NCBI GenBank assembly: GCA_945290265.1
Contig: CALYQW010000002.1
Coordinates: forward strand, 62,001-126,000
Reading direction: 5' to 3'
Source of the DNA: an uncultured Erwinia sp.
GTDB taxonomy: Bacteria; Pseudomonadota; Gammaproteobacteria; Enterobacterales; Enterobacteriaceae
Length of the DNA stretch: 64,000 nt
Below the pieces are notes generated by a model, which was not told the DNA's origin, searched no databases, and saw only the letters and a program-made list of their open reading frames with translations. Numbering within the stretch: the first letter of the stretch is position 1; each line of letters begins with the position of its first letter. Of this stretch, positions 20,573 through 29,543 are shown in pieces. The position numbers and the translations under genes were made by a program.

Positions 20573-21946
20573 ATGCCCTATCAAACCATTAACCCTGCCA
20601 ATAACAAGCTGGTTAAGTCCTGGCCGGAACACGATGCCAGACAGACCGAACAGGCGCTGGCAACCGCAGATGCGCTCTATCACTCTGACTGGTGTAAGGG
20701 GCCACTTCAGCCTCGTCTGCAGGTGCTGAAGAAGCTGGCGGAATTAATTGACAGCCGTCACGAAGAGCTGGCCGTCGCAGCCAGTAGTGAAATGGGTAAA
20801 CTGATCGCTCAGAGTCGTGCTGAAGTTAAACTCTGTGCGCAAATCGCCCGCTATTACGCGGAAAATGCGGAGCGTTTTCTGGCTCCTGTGTCTTATCCCA
20901 GTGAACTGGGTGAAGCCTGGGTAGAGAATCATCCTGTCGGGGTGCTGGTTGCAGTTGAACCGTGGAATTTCCCGTTCTACCAGTTAATGCGTGTTCTGGC
21001 ACCTAATCTGGCGGTGGGCAATCCGGTTCTGGCTAAACATGCTAAAAATGTTCCGCACTGTGCACACTTATTTGAACAACTGATCCTGGAAGCCGGCGCA
21101 CCTGTCGGTGCCTGGACCAATCTGTTTGTTAACAATGATCAGATTGCCCAACTGATTGCAGATGACCGCGTACAGGGTGCTGCGTTAACCGGTTCAGAAA
21201 AAGCGGGCAGCGCTGTCGCTCAACAGGCAGGAAAGTATTTGAAAAAAACCACTCTGGAACTGGGTGGTAATGATGTCTTTGTGGTGCTGGACGACTGCGA
21301 TTTGGATAAAGCGGTTTCTGCTGGCGTTGCCGCCCGACTGAATAACTGCGGTCAGGTCTGTACTGCCGCCAAGCGCTTCTTGATCCATGAAAAGATCGCC
21401 GATAGTTTTATGGAAAAATTTATTGCGGCGTTCAACGCGGTGAAAATTGGCGATCCACTGGATGAAAAAACCACACTGGGCCCACTCTCCTCCGCAGAAG
21501 CGCGGGATGCACTGGATAAGCAGGTAAAAGAGGCCGTTCAGCATGGTGCAACGCTGAAACTGGGTGGAGCACCGGTTGCCGGTGAAGGCTGCTATTATCA
21601 ACCCACCATTCTGACCGATATCAGCCGCGATAACCCCGCCTGGTATGCCGAATTTTTTGGCCCGGTAGCACAAATTTATATCGTTAAAGACGACGATGAA
21701 GCCGTGAAACTGGCGAATGATTCACACTATGGGCTGGGCGGAGCAGTCTTCACCCGCGATATGGCGCGCGCCCGGTCGCTGGCATCACGTATTGAAACTG
21801 GCATGGTGTATATCAACTCCGCCACTAATACGGCGGCAGAGTTACCTTTCGGTGGGATTAAGCGTTCCGGTTATGGTCGCGAGCTTTCCGATCTGGGCAT
21901 TAAAGAGTTCGTTAACCAGAAGCTGGTGGTAATCAGCGCCCAATAA
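20573..21946 (+). CDS. NAD(P)-dependent aldehyde dehydrogenase, succinate-semialdehyde type
   Basis: This 457-residue enzyme belongs to the aldehyde dehydrogenase superfamily and most resembles the succinate-semialdehyde dehydrogenase group (Sad/YneI and GabD types), which oxidise the aldehyde to succinate at the end of GABA or putrescine breakdown. The catalytic Glu is in LELGGND and the catalytic Cys in NCGQVCTAAKR; GSEKAGSAVA forms the cofactor-binding turn. AGGAGG at 20561-20566 sits six bases before the ATG at 20573. No gab or puu genes are adjacent, so the substrate is inferred from the family only. Confidence 0.85.
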   Translation: MPYQTINPANNKLVKSWPEHDARQTEQALATADALYHSDWCKGPLQPRLQVLKKLAELIDSRHEELAVAASSEMGKLIAQSRAEVKLCAQIARYYAENAERFLAPVSYPSELGEAWVENHPVGVLVAVEPWNFPFYQLMRVLAPNLAVGNPVLAKHAKNVPHCAHLFEQLILEAGAPVGAWTNLFVNNDQIAQLIADDRVQGAALTGSEKAGSAVAQQAGKYLKKTTLELGGNDVFVVLDDCDLDKAVSAGVAARLNNCGQVCTAAKRFLIHEKIADSFMEKFIAAFNAVKIGDPLDEKTTLGPLSSAEARDALDKQVKEAVQHGATLKLGGAPVAGEGCYYQPTILTDISRDNPAWYAEFFGPVAQIYIVKDDDEAVKLANDSHYGLGGAVFTRDMARARSLASRIETGMVYINSATNTAAELPFGGIKRSGYGRELSDLGIKEFVNQKLVVISAQ

Positions 21947-21963
21947 CAACCGCCACAAGCAAT

Positions 21964-21991
21964 AAGGCCGACATGACGTCGGCCTTTTTTT
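21964..21991 (+). terminator. Rho-independent terminator after the aldehyde dehydrogenase gene
   Basis: AAGGCCGAC and GTCGGCCTT arms around a short ATGAC loop are followed by seven T residues. Confidence 0.9.
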
Positions 21992-22017
21992 GATGTTAAG
22001 TCCGCAATAGCCAACAG

Positions 22018-23640
22018 TTACTGAGCCGGTGCCTGCGCCGTTTTTTCAGGTTCAGCATTCCCCGCAGCGGCTTCTGATTTTGCCGCTTCCGCAGGTTTAG
22101 CAGCCGCTGCATTGTCGCTTTTCAGACTGGTTTCCGCCGGCGTCATCTTTGCGTCACCGGACGCGCCTGTTTTTTCTTTCTCTTTACTGACAGCGCCTGG
22201 ATTATCGGTTTTGGCTGCGTCATCTGTAGCATGTTTGACCGCGTCTTTTGCGGTGTTTTCTGCAGCTTTTACCGTCGGTGCCGATTTGACTGCGGCGTCC
22301 TTAGTCTGTTCTTTGTTCAGACTTTTATCATCAGCCAATTTACCGACGTCCGCATCCTTTTCCGCTGTGACTGGCGGCGTGACGTCGATTGGCGTGCCTT
22401 TCAGTGCATCAGTCAGTACCTGAGTAAATTTATCCCACGGGCAGAAACCATTGGTATCAGTCGGACAACCTGCCATCTGCAGCGTGACACGCTCTGGCGG
22501 GTGAGCCAGTGACAGTGGCTGAGCATCACGCAGTTGCTGCGTACTCTGGTAAACATATTCCACCTTCACCAGCTCACGCTTATTCTTTTTATCCATCCAG
22601 CGCTGGAACTGAACCATGCCGCCGATTGGCGTGCGTTCAAACTGATTGGTCAGGGTGTAAGGGTTAACTGCCAGCGCATTCAGCAGTGAGCTGATATTGG
22701 AATCGTGCCCCACCATTAGCATGACCTTAGGCGCATTTTCCTGATCCAAATTAACCAGCAAATTGCGGATATAGTCTACCAGCGGGGCAGCTACATCACG
22801 AGCCACTGCCGGGTCAGAGAACAGCGTATCATGATAACCATTTTTGATCGCTGACAGCTCAGTCCACTGCTCAGGGGTTTTAATTTTACCCCATGCCACC
22901 TGCTCAAGCGGTAGCCCTTCATAGTATTGCAGCGTAAAAGCATCCACCAGGGCGTTACCTGTTTTCAGCGGGCCGGTGACGCCCGGCTCTTTACCGTTAT
23001 CAGCAATAAATTTATTTTGCTCACGGCTGAAAGCATCACACTGTTTTTTACCATTACAGAACGCAGAATTACGGGAGTTAACCATCTTTTCCAGCTGCTC
23101 ATAGGCTGGTTTCAGCGCCAGTTTCTCGCTGTCAGCGGTCATTGCCGCCAGCGCCTGCTGATTAAATGCTTTATCCGTTCCGGTGATAATCGGGTTGAAC
23201 ACCGGATCCATAGCACCCATTTCGTCCTGATGATTGACCTGCACATCACAACCAGGGAAAGCACCGGTAATAAAAAATTGTGCGGTCGCTACCGTGCGCT
23301 GCAGACTGTTCGCATAGGCAAACACATCATCGCTTTTCGGGCACTCAGCCTTATCAACCAGCCCCTGCTGTGCCAGCCATTCACGGGTATAGCGTCCCAT
23401 ATAGACTTCCAGCACGCCACCTTTGGTGGTTAACTGACCGTCGGGCACTTCCCATGCTGGCCAGGTTTTCCGGGTAACCTGCGTCAACAGACTGCCATTA
23501 TCTGCCAGTGGCGCACGCAAATTGTGGCGGCTCACCATTAACACCTGTTCCAGTTGGTAATCACTGTCAGCGGCCAGAGCAGCAGTGGTCGACAGCGCCG
23601 AACAGATTGCTAAGGTGCAAAGACTGAGTTTGTTAAACAT
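22018..23640 (-). CDS. agp: Glucose-1-phosphatase with long C-terminal tail
   Basis: Residues 1-415 match E. coli Agp, a periplasmic histidine acid phosphatase that releases phosphate from glucose-1-phosphate. A signal peptide ends near residue 23 (AALA/AD). The catalytic RHNLRAP motif is at residues 38-44, with nucleophile His39, and the distal HD pair is at 312-313. E. coli Agp ends close to residue 415, but this protein continues for about 125 residues rich in Ala, Lys, Asp, Glu, Thr and Pro, with no predicted fold. I chose the ATG at 23640 because the signal peptide begins there and GGAA lies five bases upstream. Confidence 0.9.
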   Translation of the reverse strand: MFNKLSLCTLAICSALSTTAALAADSDYQLEQVLMVSRHNLRAPLADNGSLLTQVTRKTWPAWEVPDGQLTTKGGVLEVYMGRYTREWLAQQGLVDKAECPKSDDVFAYANSLQRTVATAQFFITGAFPGCDVQVNHQDEMGAMDPVFNPIITGTDKAFNQQALAAMTADSEKLALKPAYEQLEKMVNSRNSAFCNGKKQCDAFSREQNKFIADNGKEPGVTGPLKTGNALVDAFTLQYYEGLPLEQVAWGKIKTPEQWTELSAIKNGYHDTLFSDPAVARDVAAPLVDYIRNLLVNLDQENAPKVMLMVGHDSNISSLLNALAVNPYTLTNQFERTPIGGMVQFQRWMDKKNKRELVKVEYVYQSTQQLRDAQPLSLAHPPERVTLQMAGCPTDTNGFCPWDKFTQVLTDALKGTPIDVTPPVTAEKDADVGKLADDKSLNKEQTKDAAVKSAPTVKAAENTAKDAVKHATDDAAKTDNPGAVSKEKEKTGASGDAKMTPAETSLKSDNAAAAKPAEAAKSEAAAGNAEPEKTAQAPAQ

Positions 23641-23992
23641 ATCGATATTCCATTGTTCTGTAATATAAAATCGCTGACAGGAAGAAACTTTTTCACCGTG
23701 CTGGCTCATCTCAGTCGCATCCTGTGAAAGTTGAGCGGCGCGCACGCGTTATGATCCGCCGGATTATATCAAACTATAACGGTGGTTTTTAATGACGTCA
23801 GGAAACTGAAAGGAAACAAGATGTTTACCGTAAAATCCCAGTACAGCCAGTAGCGGGAACATAGCAGGAAGTCAGGAAAAACAGAAGTCTTCTCCCGCGC
23901 AAACCGGGTGTTTTTGATTGATGGTAATCCCGGTTGCGGCCGGTTATACAGGCTGAACAAAATAAAGCCCGGCAGGCGTCAGAGACAAAAAT
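23641..23992. other. Intergenic region between agp and tRNA-Ser
   Basis: No gene is supported in this stretch. It must contain the agp promoter on the minus strand. No clear operator or small RNA is visible. Confidence 0.45.
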
Positions 23993-24025
23993 AAAAAACC
24001 CCAAGCTTATTGCTAAGCTCAGGGG
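23993..24025 (-). terminator. Terminator of the first tRNA-Ser gene
   Basis: On the minus strand CCCC-TGAGCTTA and TAAGCTT-GGGG arms form a bulged hairpin followed by six T residues, ten bases beyond the tRNA 3' end. Confidence 0.8.
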
Positions 24026-24034
24026 CAGAATAGA

Positions 24035-24122
24035 TGGTGGAGGAGCAGAGATTCGAACTCTGGAACGGTTTCCCGTCGCCGGTTTTCAAGACCGGTGCCT
24101 TCAGCCACTCGGCCACTCCTCC
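24035..24122 (-). tRNA. serT: tRNA-Ser (TGA), copy 1
   Basis: The 88-base class II tRNA has a long variable arm, anticodon TGA in the loop CTTGAAAAC and an encoded CCA. It is identical over its whole length to the copy at 24375-24462. E. coli has one such gene (serT) next to yccA. Confidence 0.95.
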
Positions 24123-24164
24123 ACACAGGCATCAGTAACGACAGGGTTGTTACTGATGCTGCGC

Positions 24165-24193
24165 AGTATAGTGACTGCTCTCAGGTTTGCCAA
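24165..24193 (-). promoter_or_regulatory. Promoter of tRNA-Ser copy 1
   Basis: Reading leftward, TTGGCA (24193-24188) and TATACT (24170-24165) are 17 bases apart, followed by a GC-rich discriminator typical of stringently controlled stable-RNA promoters. A perfect ten-pair hairpin (24130-24158) lies between the start point and the tRNA. Confidence 0.7.
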
Positions 24194-24333
24194 GATTATT
24201 TTCATATAATTTGTTGATTATATGCACAATCAGTTTTAATCGTATCTTTTTTCACCAGCAGCCCGGCAAAGGATGAATTAACGCCTTCTTTACGGACTAT
24301 GTCGGTAGCCACCGCTGGCGAAACAAAACTAAC

Positions 24334-24364
24334 AAAAAACCCCGCGCTTATGACAAGCGCGGGG
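24334..24364 (-). terminator. Terminator of the second tRNA-Ser gene
   Basis: CCCCGCGCTT and AAGCGCGGGG form a perfect ten-pair stem with a five-base loop. On the minus strand it is followed by six T residues. Confidence 0.9.
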
Positions 24365-24374
24365 TTAAATTTGA

Positions 24375-24462
24375 TGGTGGAGGAGCAGAGATTCGAACTC
24401 TGGAACGGTTTCCCGTCGCCGGTTTTCAAGACCGGTGCCTTCAGCCACTCGGCCACTCCTCC
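24375..24462 (-). tRNA. serT: tRNA-Ser (TGA), copy 2
   Basis: This 88-base gene is identical to the copy at 24035-24122, with anticodon TGA and encoded CCA. The 252 bases separating the copies are unrelated to the flanking sequence on the other side, and each gene has its own promoter and terminator. Confidence 0.95.
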
Positions 24463-24473
24463 ACATGCGGCGA

Positions 24474-24502
24474 ACTATAAACATCCCCTGCAGGCTTGTA
24501 AA
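24474..24502 (-). promoter_or_regulatory. Promoter of tRNA-Ser copy 2
   Basis: Reading leftward, TTTACA (24502-24497) and TATAGT (24479-24474) are exactly 17 bases apart. The start point would be within ten bases of the tRNA 5' end. Confidence 0.65.
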
Positions 24503-24679
24503 GCGAGTTTTGCTTCAACCGCCTGAAAAATCAGCACCCGGTGCGTGAGTGCTGATAATTTGCCCCGTACGTACAAATATTCCTCAACCAGGCGAGTAAA
24601 GAAGGGTAAAACGCCTTCCATGCCATCAGATGACTCCTTACTCTCAACAGTATTTGTCAGCCCCTAACAGAGGTAGTCT

Positions 24680-25336
24680 ATGGACCGTATCGTTTCTTCA
24701 GCACCTGCAGACTCATTGTTAAGCACGCACAAGGTGTTGCGTAATACCTATTTTCTGCTTGGCCTGACGCTGGCATTTTCTGCCGTCACTGCCACGGTCA
24801 GTACAGTGTATGCCCTGCCCGCTCCGGGCCTGATCCTGATGCTGGTCGGCTTTTACGGCCTGATGTTTCTGACGCACCGGCTGGCAAACAGCCCGGCGGG
24901 GATTCTGGCGGCCTTTGCCTTTACCGGTTTTCTGGGGTATTGCCTGGGTCCAATCCTGAACAGTTTCCTTTCGGCGGGCATGGGTGATGTGATTGGCCTG
25001 GCGCTGGGCGGCACGGCTCTGGTGTTCTTCTGCTGTTCAGCCTATGTCCTGACTACCCGTAAGGATATGTCATTCCTGTCCGGTATGTTAATGGCAGGTT
25101 TTGTCGTGCTGCTTATTGCCGTCGTCGCCAATATCTTTCTGAATATTCCGGCACTGCATATGGCTATCAGCGTGCTGTTTATCCTGTTTTCCACCGGCGC
25201 AATTTTGTGGGAAACCAGCAACATTATTCATGGTGGCGAAACGAACTATATCCGTGCCACCGTCAGCCTGTACGTGTCCATCTACAACATCTTTGTCAGC
25301 CTGCTGAGCCTGCTGGGTATGTCACGCAGCAACTAA
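24680..25336 (+). CDS. yccA: FtsH protease modulator YccA (Bax inhibitor-1 family)
   Basis: The 218-residue inner-membrane protein has seven hydrophobic segments and matches E. coli YccA, a Bax1-I/TMBIM family protein. YccA is a slow substrate of FtsH and protects jammed SecY translocons from FtsH degradation. The short polar N-terminal tail ([23 protein letters not shown]), which FtsH needs to start degradation in E. coli, is conserved. The gene follows the serT locus and precedes tusE, as in E. coli. Confidence 0.93.
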   Translation: MDRIVSSAPADSLLSTHKVLRNTYFLLGLTLAFSAVTATVSTVYALPAPGLILMLVGFYGLMFLTHRLANSPAGILAAFAFTGFLGYCLGPILNSFLSAGMGDVIGLALGGTALVFFCCSAYVLTTRKDMSFLSGMLMAGFVVLLIAVVANIFLNIPALHMAISVLFILFSTGAILWETSNIIHGGETNYIRATVSLYVSIYNIFVSLLSLLGMSRSN

Positions 25337-25360
25337 GCCAGTTGACAGAGGACCACTCCA

Positions 25361-25390
25361 GCCCTGCCTGAGCGGGGCTTTATTTTGGCC
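25361..25390 (+). terminator. Terminator after yccA
   Basis: AGCCCTGC and GCGGGGCT arms pair with one bulge around CTGA and are followed by TTATTTT. It separates yccA from tusE. Confidence 0.6.
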
Positions 25391-25443
25391 GCAGAAAAAT
25401 TTTGCTAAGCTTGGCAGCTAGTTTTATTCAGCGGGGAACCAGA

Positions 25444-25770
25444 GTGTATTTTAACGGTAAAGAGATCGCACGCGATGGCGCAGGCTATTTGAAATCAGTC
25501 AGTGACTGGAGTGAAGCCCTGGCCGGGCAACTGGCGGATGAAGAAGGCATCATACTGACGGATGATCACTGGGAAGTGGTGCTGTTTGTCCGGGAATTTT
25601 ATCTGCAGTTTAATACTTCTCCGGCGGTGCGCATGCTGGTTAAAGCCATGGCACAACGGTACGGGGAAGAAAAAGGCAACAGTCGCTATCTGTTCCGCCT
25701 GTTTCCTAAAGGACCGGCAAAACAGGCAACCAAAATTGCCGGGCTGCCCAAACCAGCCAGATGCCTGTAA
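25444..25770 (+). CDS. tusE: Sulfur relay protein TusE
   Basis: TusE is the last sulfur carrier of the Tus relay: it takes persulfide sulfur from TusBCD and delivers it to MnmA for 2-thiouridine at tRNA position 34. The 108-residue product matches the E. coli protein (109 residues), including [19 protein letters not shown] and the end [12 protein letters not shown], where the penultimate Cys107 is the sulfur-carrying residue. The start is GTG at 25444, which aligns with the E. coli start and has GGGGAA upstream; the frame is open to 25402. Confidence 0.92.
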   Translation: MYFNGKEIARDGAGYLKSVSDWSEALAGQLADEEGIILTDDHWEVVLFVREFYLQFNTSPAVRMLVKAMAQRYGEEKGNSRYLFRLFPKGPAKQATKIAGLPKPARCL

Positions 25771-25773
25771 TTC

Positions 25774-26052
25774 TCAGCCCGTAGTGAAATCGCGAGGCAG
25801 GGGCGGCGGGCGGCAGGGTTCAGTCACCACCTTATCGACACGTGCACTGGCCGGCCCGCCGGCTTTCAGCCAGGCCAGCAACCTTTCCACCCCCTCAGAG
25901 TCACCGCAGATCAGCACCTCTACGCTACCGTCATCGAGATTATTTGCATAACCCTGCAGCCGATCTTTCAGCGCCTGGGTGCGAGTGCTGTAGCGAAAAC
26001 CCACGCCCTGCACCCTGCCATAAACCCATGCACGTACACAAATCCCGGTCAT
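25774..26052 (-). CDS. acyP: Acylphosphatase
   Basis: The 92-residue enzyme hydrolyses carboxyl-phosphate bonds in acylphosphates. The family signature [15 protein letters not shown] at residues 10-24 contains the catalytic Arg, and [10 protein letters not shown] contains the conserved Asn. GGAGG lies five bases before the ATG. It converges on tusE, three bases apart, and is divergent from rlmI, as in E. coli (yccX). Confidence 0.93.
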   Translation of the reverse strand: MTGICVRAWVYGRVQGVGFRYSTRTQALKDRLQGYANNLDDGSVEVLICGDSEGVERLLAWLKAGGPASARVDKVVTEPCRPPPLPRDFTTG

Positions 26053-26140
26053 TTATCCTCCTGATGACAACAGCGTTTGCTTTTTCATAATCCGCACCTG
26101 ACAATATCCGCTGATCCTTCAAGCATAAGCATAGCAAAAT

Positions 26141-27331
26141 ATGACCGTTCGTTTGATTCTTGCCAAAGGGCGTGAAAAGTCCTTACTCCGTCGTCATCCC
26201 TGGGTTTTTTCTGGTGCCGTTGCCCGCATGGAAGGCAAAGCCAGTGCCGGTGAAACCGTTGATATTTGCGACAGTCAGGGGAAATGGCTGGCGCGTGGTG
26301 CGCTGTCACCCCAGTCACAAATCCGCGCCCGCGTCTGGAGCTGGCAGCAGGATGAGTCGATCGATATCGACTTTTTTGTCCGTCGTTTACAGGCAGCGCA
26401 ACAGCTGCGTGACTGGCTGGCGCAACGTGACGATCTCAACAGTTACCGCCTGATTGCTGGCGAGTCTGATGGCTTACCCGGTATCACCATCGATCGCTTT
26501 AACGATTTTCTGGTGCTGCAACTGCTCTCAGCCGGTGCTGAATACCAGCGCGCGGCGCTGATCACCGCATTACAACGTCTCTACCCGCAGTGCGCCATTT
26601 ATGACCGTTCTGATGTCAGCGTGCGTAAAAAAGAGGGGTTGGAGATGACTCAGGGTGTAGTGCTGGGCGCTGCGCCACCGGATTTACAGCCGATTACCGA
26701 ACACGGAATGCAGCTGCTGGTTGATATCAAAACCGGCCATAAAACCGGGTATTACCTGGATCAGCGTGACAGTCGTCTGGCAACCCGCCGTTATGCTGCC
26801 GGCTGCCGGGTACTGAACTGCTTCTCTTATACCGGCGGCTTTGCGGTCTCAGCGCTGATGGGTAACTGTGAACATGTTATCAGTGTCGATACTTCTCAGG
26901 CGGCGCTGGACGTAGCTCGTCAGAACGTGGAGCTTAACGGTCTTGATGTCAGTAAAGCGGAATTTCTGCGTGATGATGTGTTTAAACTTCTGCGCCGTTA
27001 CCGTGACGAAAATAAAAAGTTCGATCTGATCGTGATGGATCCCCCTAAATTTGTGGAAAACAAGAATCAGCTGATGGGTGCCTGTCGCGGCTATAAAGAT
27101 ATCAATATGCTGGCGATGCAACTGCTGAATCCGGGCGGCATGCTGTTAACCTTCTCCTGCTCCGGGCTGATGGCTACCGATCTGTTCCAGAAAATTATTG
27201 CTGACGCCGCGCTGGATGCACAGCGTGAAGTGCAGTTTATAGAGCAGTTCCGTCAGGCCGCCGACCACCCGGTGAGCGCCAGCTACCCGGAAGGGTTATA
27301 TCTGAAAGGGTTCGCCTGTCGCGTAATGTGA
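26141..27331 (+). CDS. rlmI: 23S rRNA m5C1962 methyltransferase RlmI
   Basis: RlmI methylates cytosine 1962 of 23S rRNA using S-adenosylmethionine. The 396-residue protein has an N-terminal PUA domain ([10 protein letters not shown]) and a C-terminal Rossmann methyltransferase with [12 protein letters not shown], the acidic end VISVDTS, the [10 protein letters not shown] motif and the CSCSG region. Length equals E. coli RlmI. It is followed by hspQ on the same strand. Confidence 0.94.
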   Translation: MTVRLILAKGREKSLLRRHPWVFSGAVARMEGKASAGETVDICDSQGKWLARGALSPQSQIRARVWSWQQDESIDIDFFVRRLQAAQQLRDWLAQRDDLNSYRLIAGESDGLPGITIDRFNDFLVLQLLSAGAEYQRAALITALQRLYPQCAIYDRSDVSVRKKEGLEMTQGVVLGAAPPDLQPITEHGMQLLVDIKTGHKTGYYLDQRDSRLATRRYAAGCRVLNCFSYTGGFAVSALMGNCEHVISVDTSQAALDVARQNVELNGLDVSKAEFLRDDVFKLLRRYRDENKKFDLIVMDPPKFVENKNQLMGACRGYKDINMLAMQLLNPGGMLLTFSCSGLMATDLFQKIIADAALDAQREVQFIEQFRQAADHPVSASYPEGLYLKGFACRVM

Positions 27332-27389
27332 CTTGAAAACAGCCTGTGCGCCTCCATATCATCTTCGGGATTCGATTTCAGGAGGTCAT

Positions 27390-27707
27390 ATGATTGCCAG
27401 TAAATTTGGTATCGGACAGCAGGTCAGGCACCAGCTGCTGGGTTTTTTAGGCGTAGTGGTAGATGTCGATCCGGAATATTCGCTGGAAGAGGCCGCCCCT
27501 GACGAGCTCAGCACCAGCAGTGCGCTGCGTACCGCTCCCTGGTATCACGTGGTAATGGAAGATGATGATGGTCAGACGGTACACACCTATCTGGCCGAGG
27601 CGCAGCTGGCTTGGGAACAACCCGGCGATCACCCTGAACAGGCTTCACTGGATGAACTGGCTGCTTCACTGCGTCAGCAGTTACAGGCTCCGCGTCTGAG
27701 AAACTAA
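27390..27707 (+). CDS. hspQ: Heat shock protein HspQ
   Basis: The 105-residue protein matches HspQ, a small heat-induced protein that in E. coli promotes degradation of mutant DnaA and acts as a specificity factor for Lon. Conserved segments include [11 protein letters not shown] and [16 protein letters not shown] at 27380-27385 lies four to five bases before the ATG at 27390. The acetylatable lysines known in E. coli cannot be assigned with certainty. Confidence 0.92.
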   Translation: MIASKFGIGQQVRHQLLGFLGVVVDVDPEYSLEEAAPDELSTSSALRTAPWYHVVMEDDDGQTVHTYLAEAQLAWEQPGDHPEQASLDELAASLRQQLQAPRLRN

Positions 27708-27733
27708 AAAAACCCGCTGTGGCGGGTTTTTTT
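27706..27733. terminator. Bidirectional terminator between hspQ and yccU
   Basis: AAAAACCCGC and GCGGGTTTTT flank a TGTG loop, with A and T runs on both sides. It serves two convergent genes. Confidence 0.9.
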
Positions 27734-27734
27734 A

Positions 27735-28151
27735 TTACTGTATTTCCAGCCCCAGGCGCGGAATTTCAATTTTAGGGCAGCGATCCATAATCACCACCAG
27801 CCCGGCTTCTGCTGCCAGTACCGCCGCGGCCTCGTTAATCACCCCAAGTTGCAGCCACAGCACCTTAGCCCCTGCAGCTATCGCCTCCTGTGCTACCCCC
27901 CACGCCGCTTCCGAATTGCGGAAAACATCCACCATATCTATTTTCTCCGGCACCTCCGCCAGCGAGCCCCATACCGGCTGCCCTAACAGCATTTGTCCAG
28001 CGAGTTTCGGGCTGACGGGAATAACCCGATAACCCTGCGCCAACAGATACTGCATCACCCGATAGCTCGGGCGCGCCGGATTATCACTGGCTCCCACCAG
28101 CGCGATGGTTTTGCTGGTAGTAAGAACCTCGGCAATCTTTTTATCCTGCAT
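27735..28151 (-). CDS. yccU: CoA-binding domain protein YccU
   Basis: The 138-residue protein is a stand-alone CoA-binding Rossmann domain (succinyl-CoA ligase alpha-type). The loop VGASDNPARPSY at residues 19-30 binds the nucleotide part, and MDRCPKIEIPRL near the C-terminus is conserved. E. coli YccU has no assigned reaction. It is convergent with hspQ and divergent from yccT. Confidence 0.9.
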   Translation of the reverse strand: MQDKKIAEVLTTSKTIALVGASDNPARPSYRVMQYLLAQGYRVIPVSPKLAGQMLLGQPVWGSLAEVPEKIDMVDVFRNSEAAWGVAQEAIAAGAKVLWLQLGVINEAAAVLAAEAGLVVIMDRCPKIEIPRLGLEIQ

Positions 28152-28319
28152 ATCCTGGTTCCTCAGGTTGGGGTACTGATGGCCTGTTTTATCACAGACT
28201 GTGCGCTTTCAGATCTGAGATAATGCTAAGCCAGACGCACGTCCGCGCAAATTTTTGACTTATAGCACATTTAAGTATGTTTAAATGTTAACATGCTGCC
28301 ATACTGAAAGACTTTGATA

Positions 28320-28349
28320 CACTCACTCACTCACTCACTCACTCACTCA
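28320..28349 (+). repeat. Tetranucleotide simple repeat (ACTC)7 upstream of yccT
   Basis: Seven perfect ACTC units occupy 28321-28348, and the period extends one base on each side. The tract ends 19 bases before the yccT ATG. Tetranucleotide tracts of this length are mutable by slipped-strand mispairing in other bacteria. Confidence 0.95.
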
Positions 28350-28367
28350 ATCAAGCGGGCAGGAACG

Positions 28368-28973
28368 ATGATGTGGTACAGGCTCATAATTGGAACGGTT
28401 GCACTTTTCCTTATCGCCAGTGTACAAGCCACCACGCTTAAACTCTCTGCCAATATTAATTTGCTGGTGCTGGATGGCTACAAAATATCAGGTTCCATCC
28501 TTAAAGGGGCTGACGGGCTGGAACTGGAACATGGCGAACATCAAATCCTGTTTCGCGTGGAGAAAAGTTTTACTGTTCACCCTGGCCGACAAATCCTCTG
28601 GCACTCGTCCTGGCAAATTGCCAACTTTAACGCTCAGAGTCAGTCGGTCACTATCCGCCTGCCACCCCTGACGACCCGGCAGGAAGCACATCGTTTCGAG
28701 CACGACCCGATAATTCAGTTAGTAAATGAGCACGGCCAACCGATTGCCAGCAGGCAGGATCGTCTGTTGCTCAGAGAAAGTGATGACCCTCAGCAGGCAG
28801 TCAGACACTACAATCTCAGTGGGCAAATCGCTTCGGTGCCGCGCTTTGCCCATCCGCCTCAGCCTGTTTCCCTGATGTCTCCCGTAAGACAAAGCAGCAG
28901 GCCGAAACAAACCGAAAAGCTGCTGCAACTTTGGTTCCACCAGGTCAACTCAGCGACACGTCAGCGATTATAA
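28368..28973 (+). CDS. yccT: DUF2057 family exported protein YccT
   Basis: The 201-residue protein matches E. coli YccT (CsgI), a DUF2057 protein reported to affect curli formation. A signal peptide (MMWYRLIIGTVALFLIASVQA) is followed by TTLKLSANINLLVLDG, the conserved mature start. AGGA at 28361-28364 precedes two adjacent ATG codons (28368 and 28371). The frame is open upstream to a TTG at 28314 and passes through the ACTC repeat, which would give a repetitive Thr-His-Ser-Leu leader; I regard this as non-coding. The family is secure and the function poorly known. Confidence 0.87.
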   Translation: MMWYRLIIGTVALFLIASVQATTLKLSANINLLVLDGYKISGSILKGADGLELEHGEHQILFRVEKSFTVHPGRQILWHSSWQIANFNAQSQSVTIRLPPLTTRQEAHRFEHDPIIQLVNEHGQPIASRQDRLLLRESDDPQQAVRHYNLSGQIASVPRFAHPPQPVSLMSPVRQSSRPKQTEKLLQLWFHQVNSATRQRL

Positions 28974-29070
28974 TCAGCCAGTCTGGCTGCAGCTAACGTT
29001 GATATCCGGGCCGTTCAGGCACTACACTCAGGATCCGGTTTAACAGCAAATACTTGAACAGGATCGCTGA

Positions 29071-29529
29071 ATGGAATTCACCACACGCCAGCTGCCCGCC
29101 CAAAAACGCATCGCACTGGTTGCGCATGACCACTGTAAAACGTCGCTGATGCAGTGGGTTTCATCGCATAAACAACGCCTGCAGCCACATTTACTGTTTG
29201 CCACCGGCACAACCGGCAATCTGGTGCAACGGGCAACCGGCCTGCCGGTCACCGCGATGCTCAGTGGTCCGCTGGGGGGCGATCAGCAGGTAGGCGCGTT
29301 GATATCTGAAGGGAAAATCGACCTGCTAATTTTTTTCTGGGATCCGCTGAACGCAGTACCCCATGATCCTGACGTAAAGGCCCTGCTGCGCCTGGCCACC
29401 GTCTGGAATATTCCGGTGGCTACCAACCTGTCCAGCGCCGATTTTATTATCAGTTCGCCGCTGTTTGACCAGTCGCTGAATGTTAAAATCCCTGACTATC
29501 CGCGCTATCTGCAACAGCGTTTACAGTAA
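29071..29529 (+). CDS. mgsA: Methylglyoxal synthase
   Basis: MgsA converts dihydroxyacetone phosphate to methylglyoxal and phosphate, a bypass used when sugar phosphates accumulate. The 152-residue product has the E. coli length. Visible active-site elements are [14 protein letters not shown] (phosphate binding), [12 protein letters not shown] with the catalytic Asp, and [15 protein letters not shown] with the conserved His and Asp. It lies between yccT and helD as in E. coli. Confidence 0.95.
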   Translation: MEFTTRQLPAQKRIALVAHDHCKTSLMQWVSSHKQRLQPHLLFATGTTGNLVQRATGLPVTAMLSGPLGGDQQVGALISEGKIDLLIFFWDPLNAVPHDPDVKALLRLATVWNIPVATNLSSADFIISSPLFDQSLNVKIPDYPRYLQQRLQ

Positions 29530-29543
29530 TATGCTGAGCATTT

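Noticed and set aside
23769..23960. A 63-codon open frame upstream of agp
   Set aside because: No ribosome-binding site or family resemblance. It overlaps presumed promoter sequence.
24035..24462. The tRNA-Ser pair as attachment sites of an integrated island
   Set aside because: No integrase, phage gene or partial tRNA duplicate lies between or beside the copies; both are full length.
28314..28367. An N-terminal extension of YccT through the ACTC repeat
   Set aside because: It would put a repetitive Thr-His-Ser-Leu leader before a good signal peptide. AGGA precedes the ATG at 28368, so I treat the tract as leader DNA, while noting the possibility in the findings.
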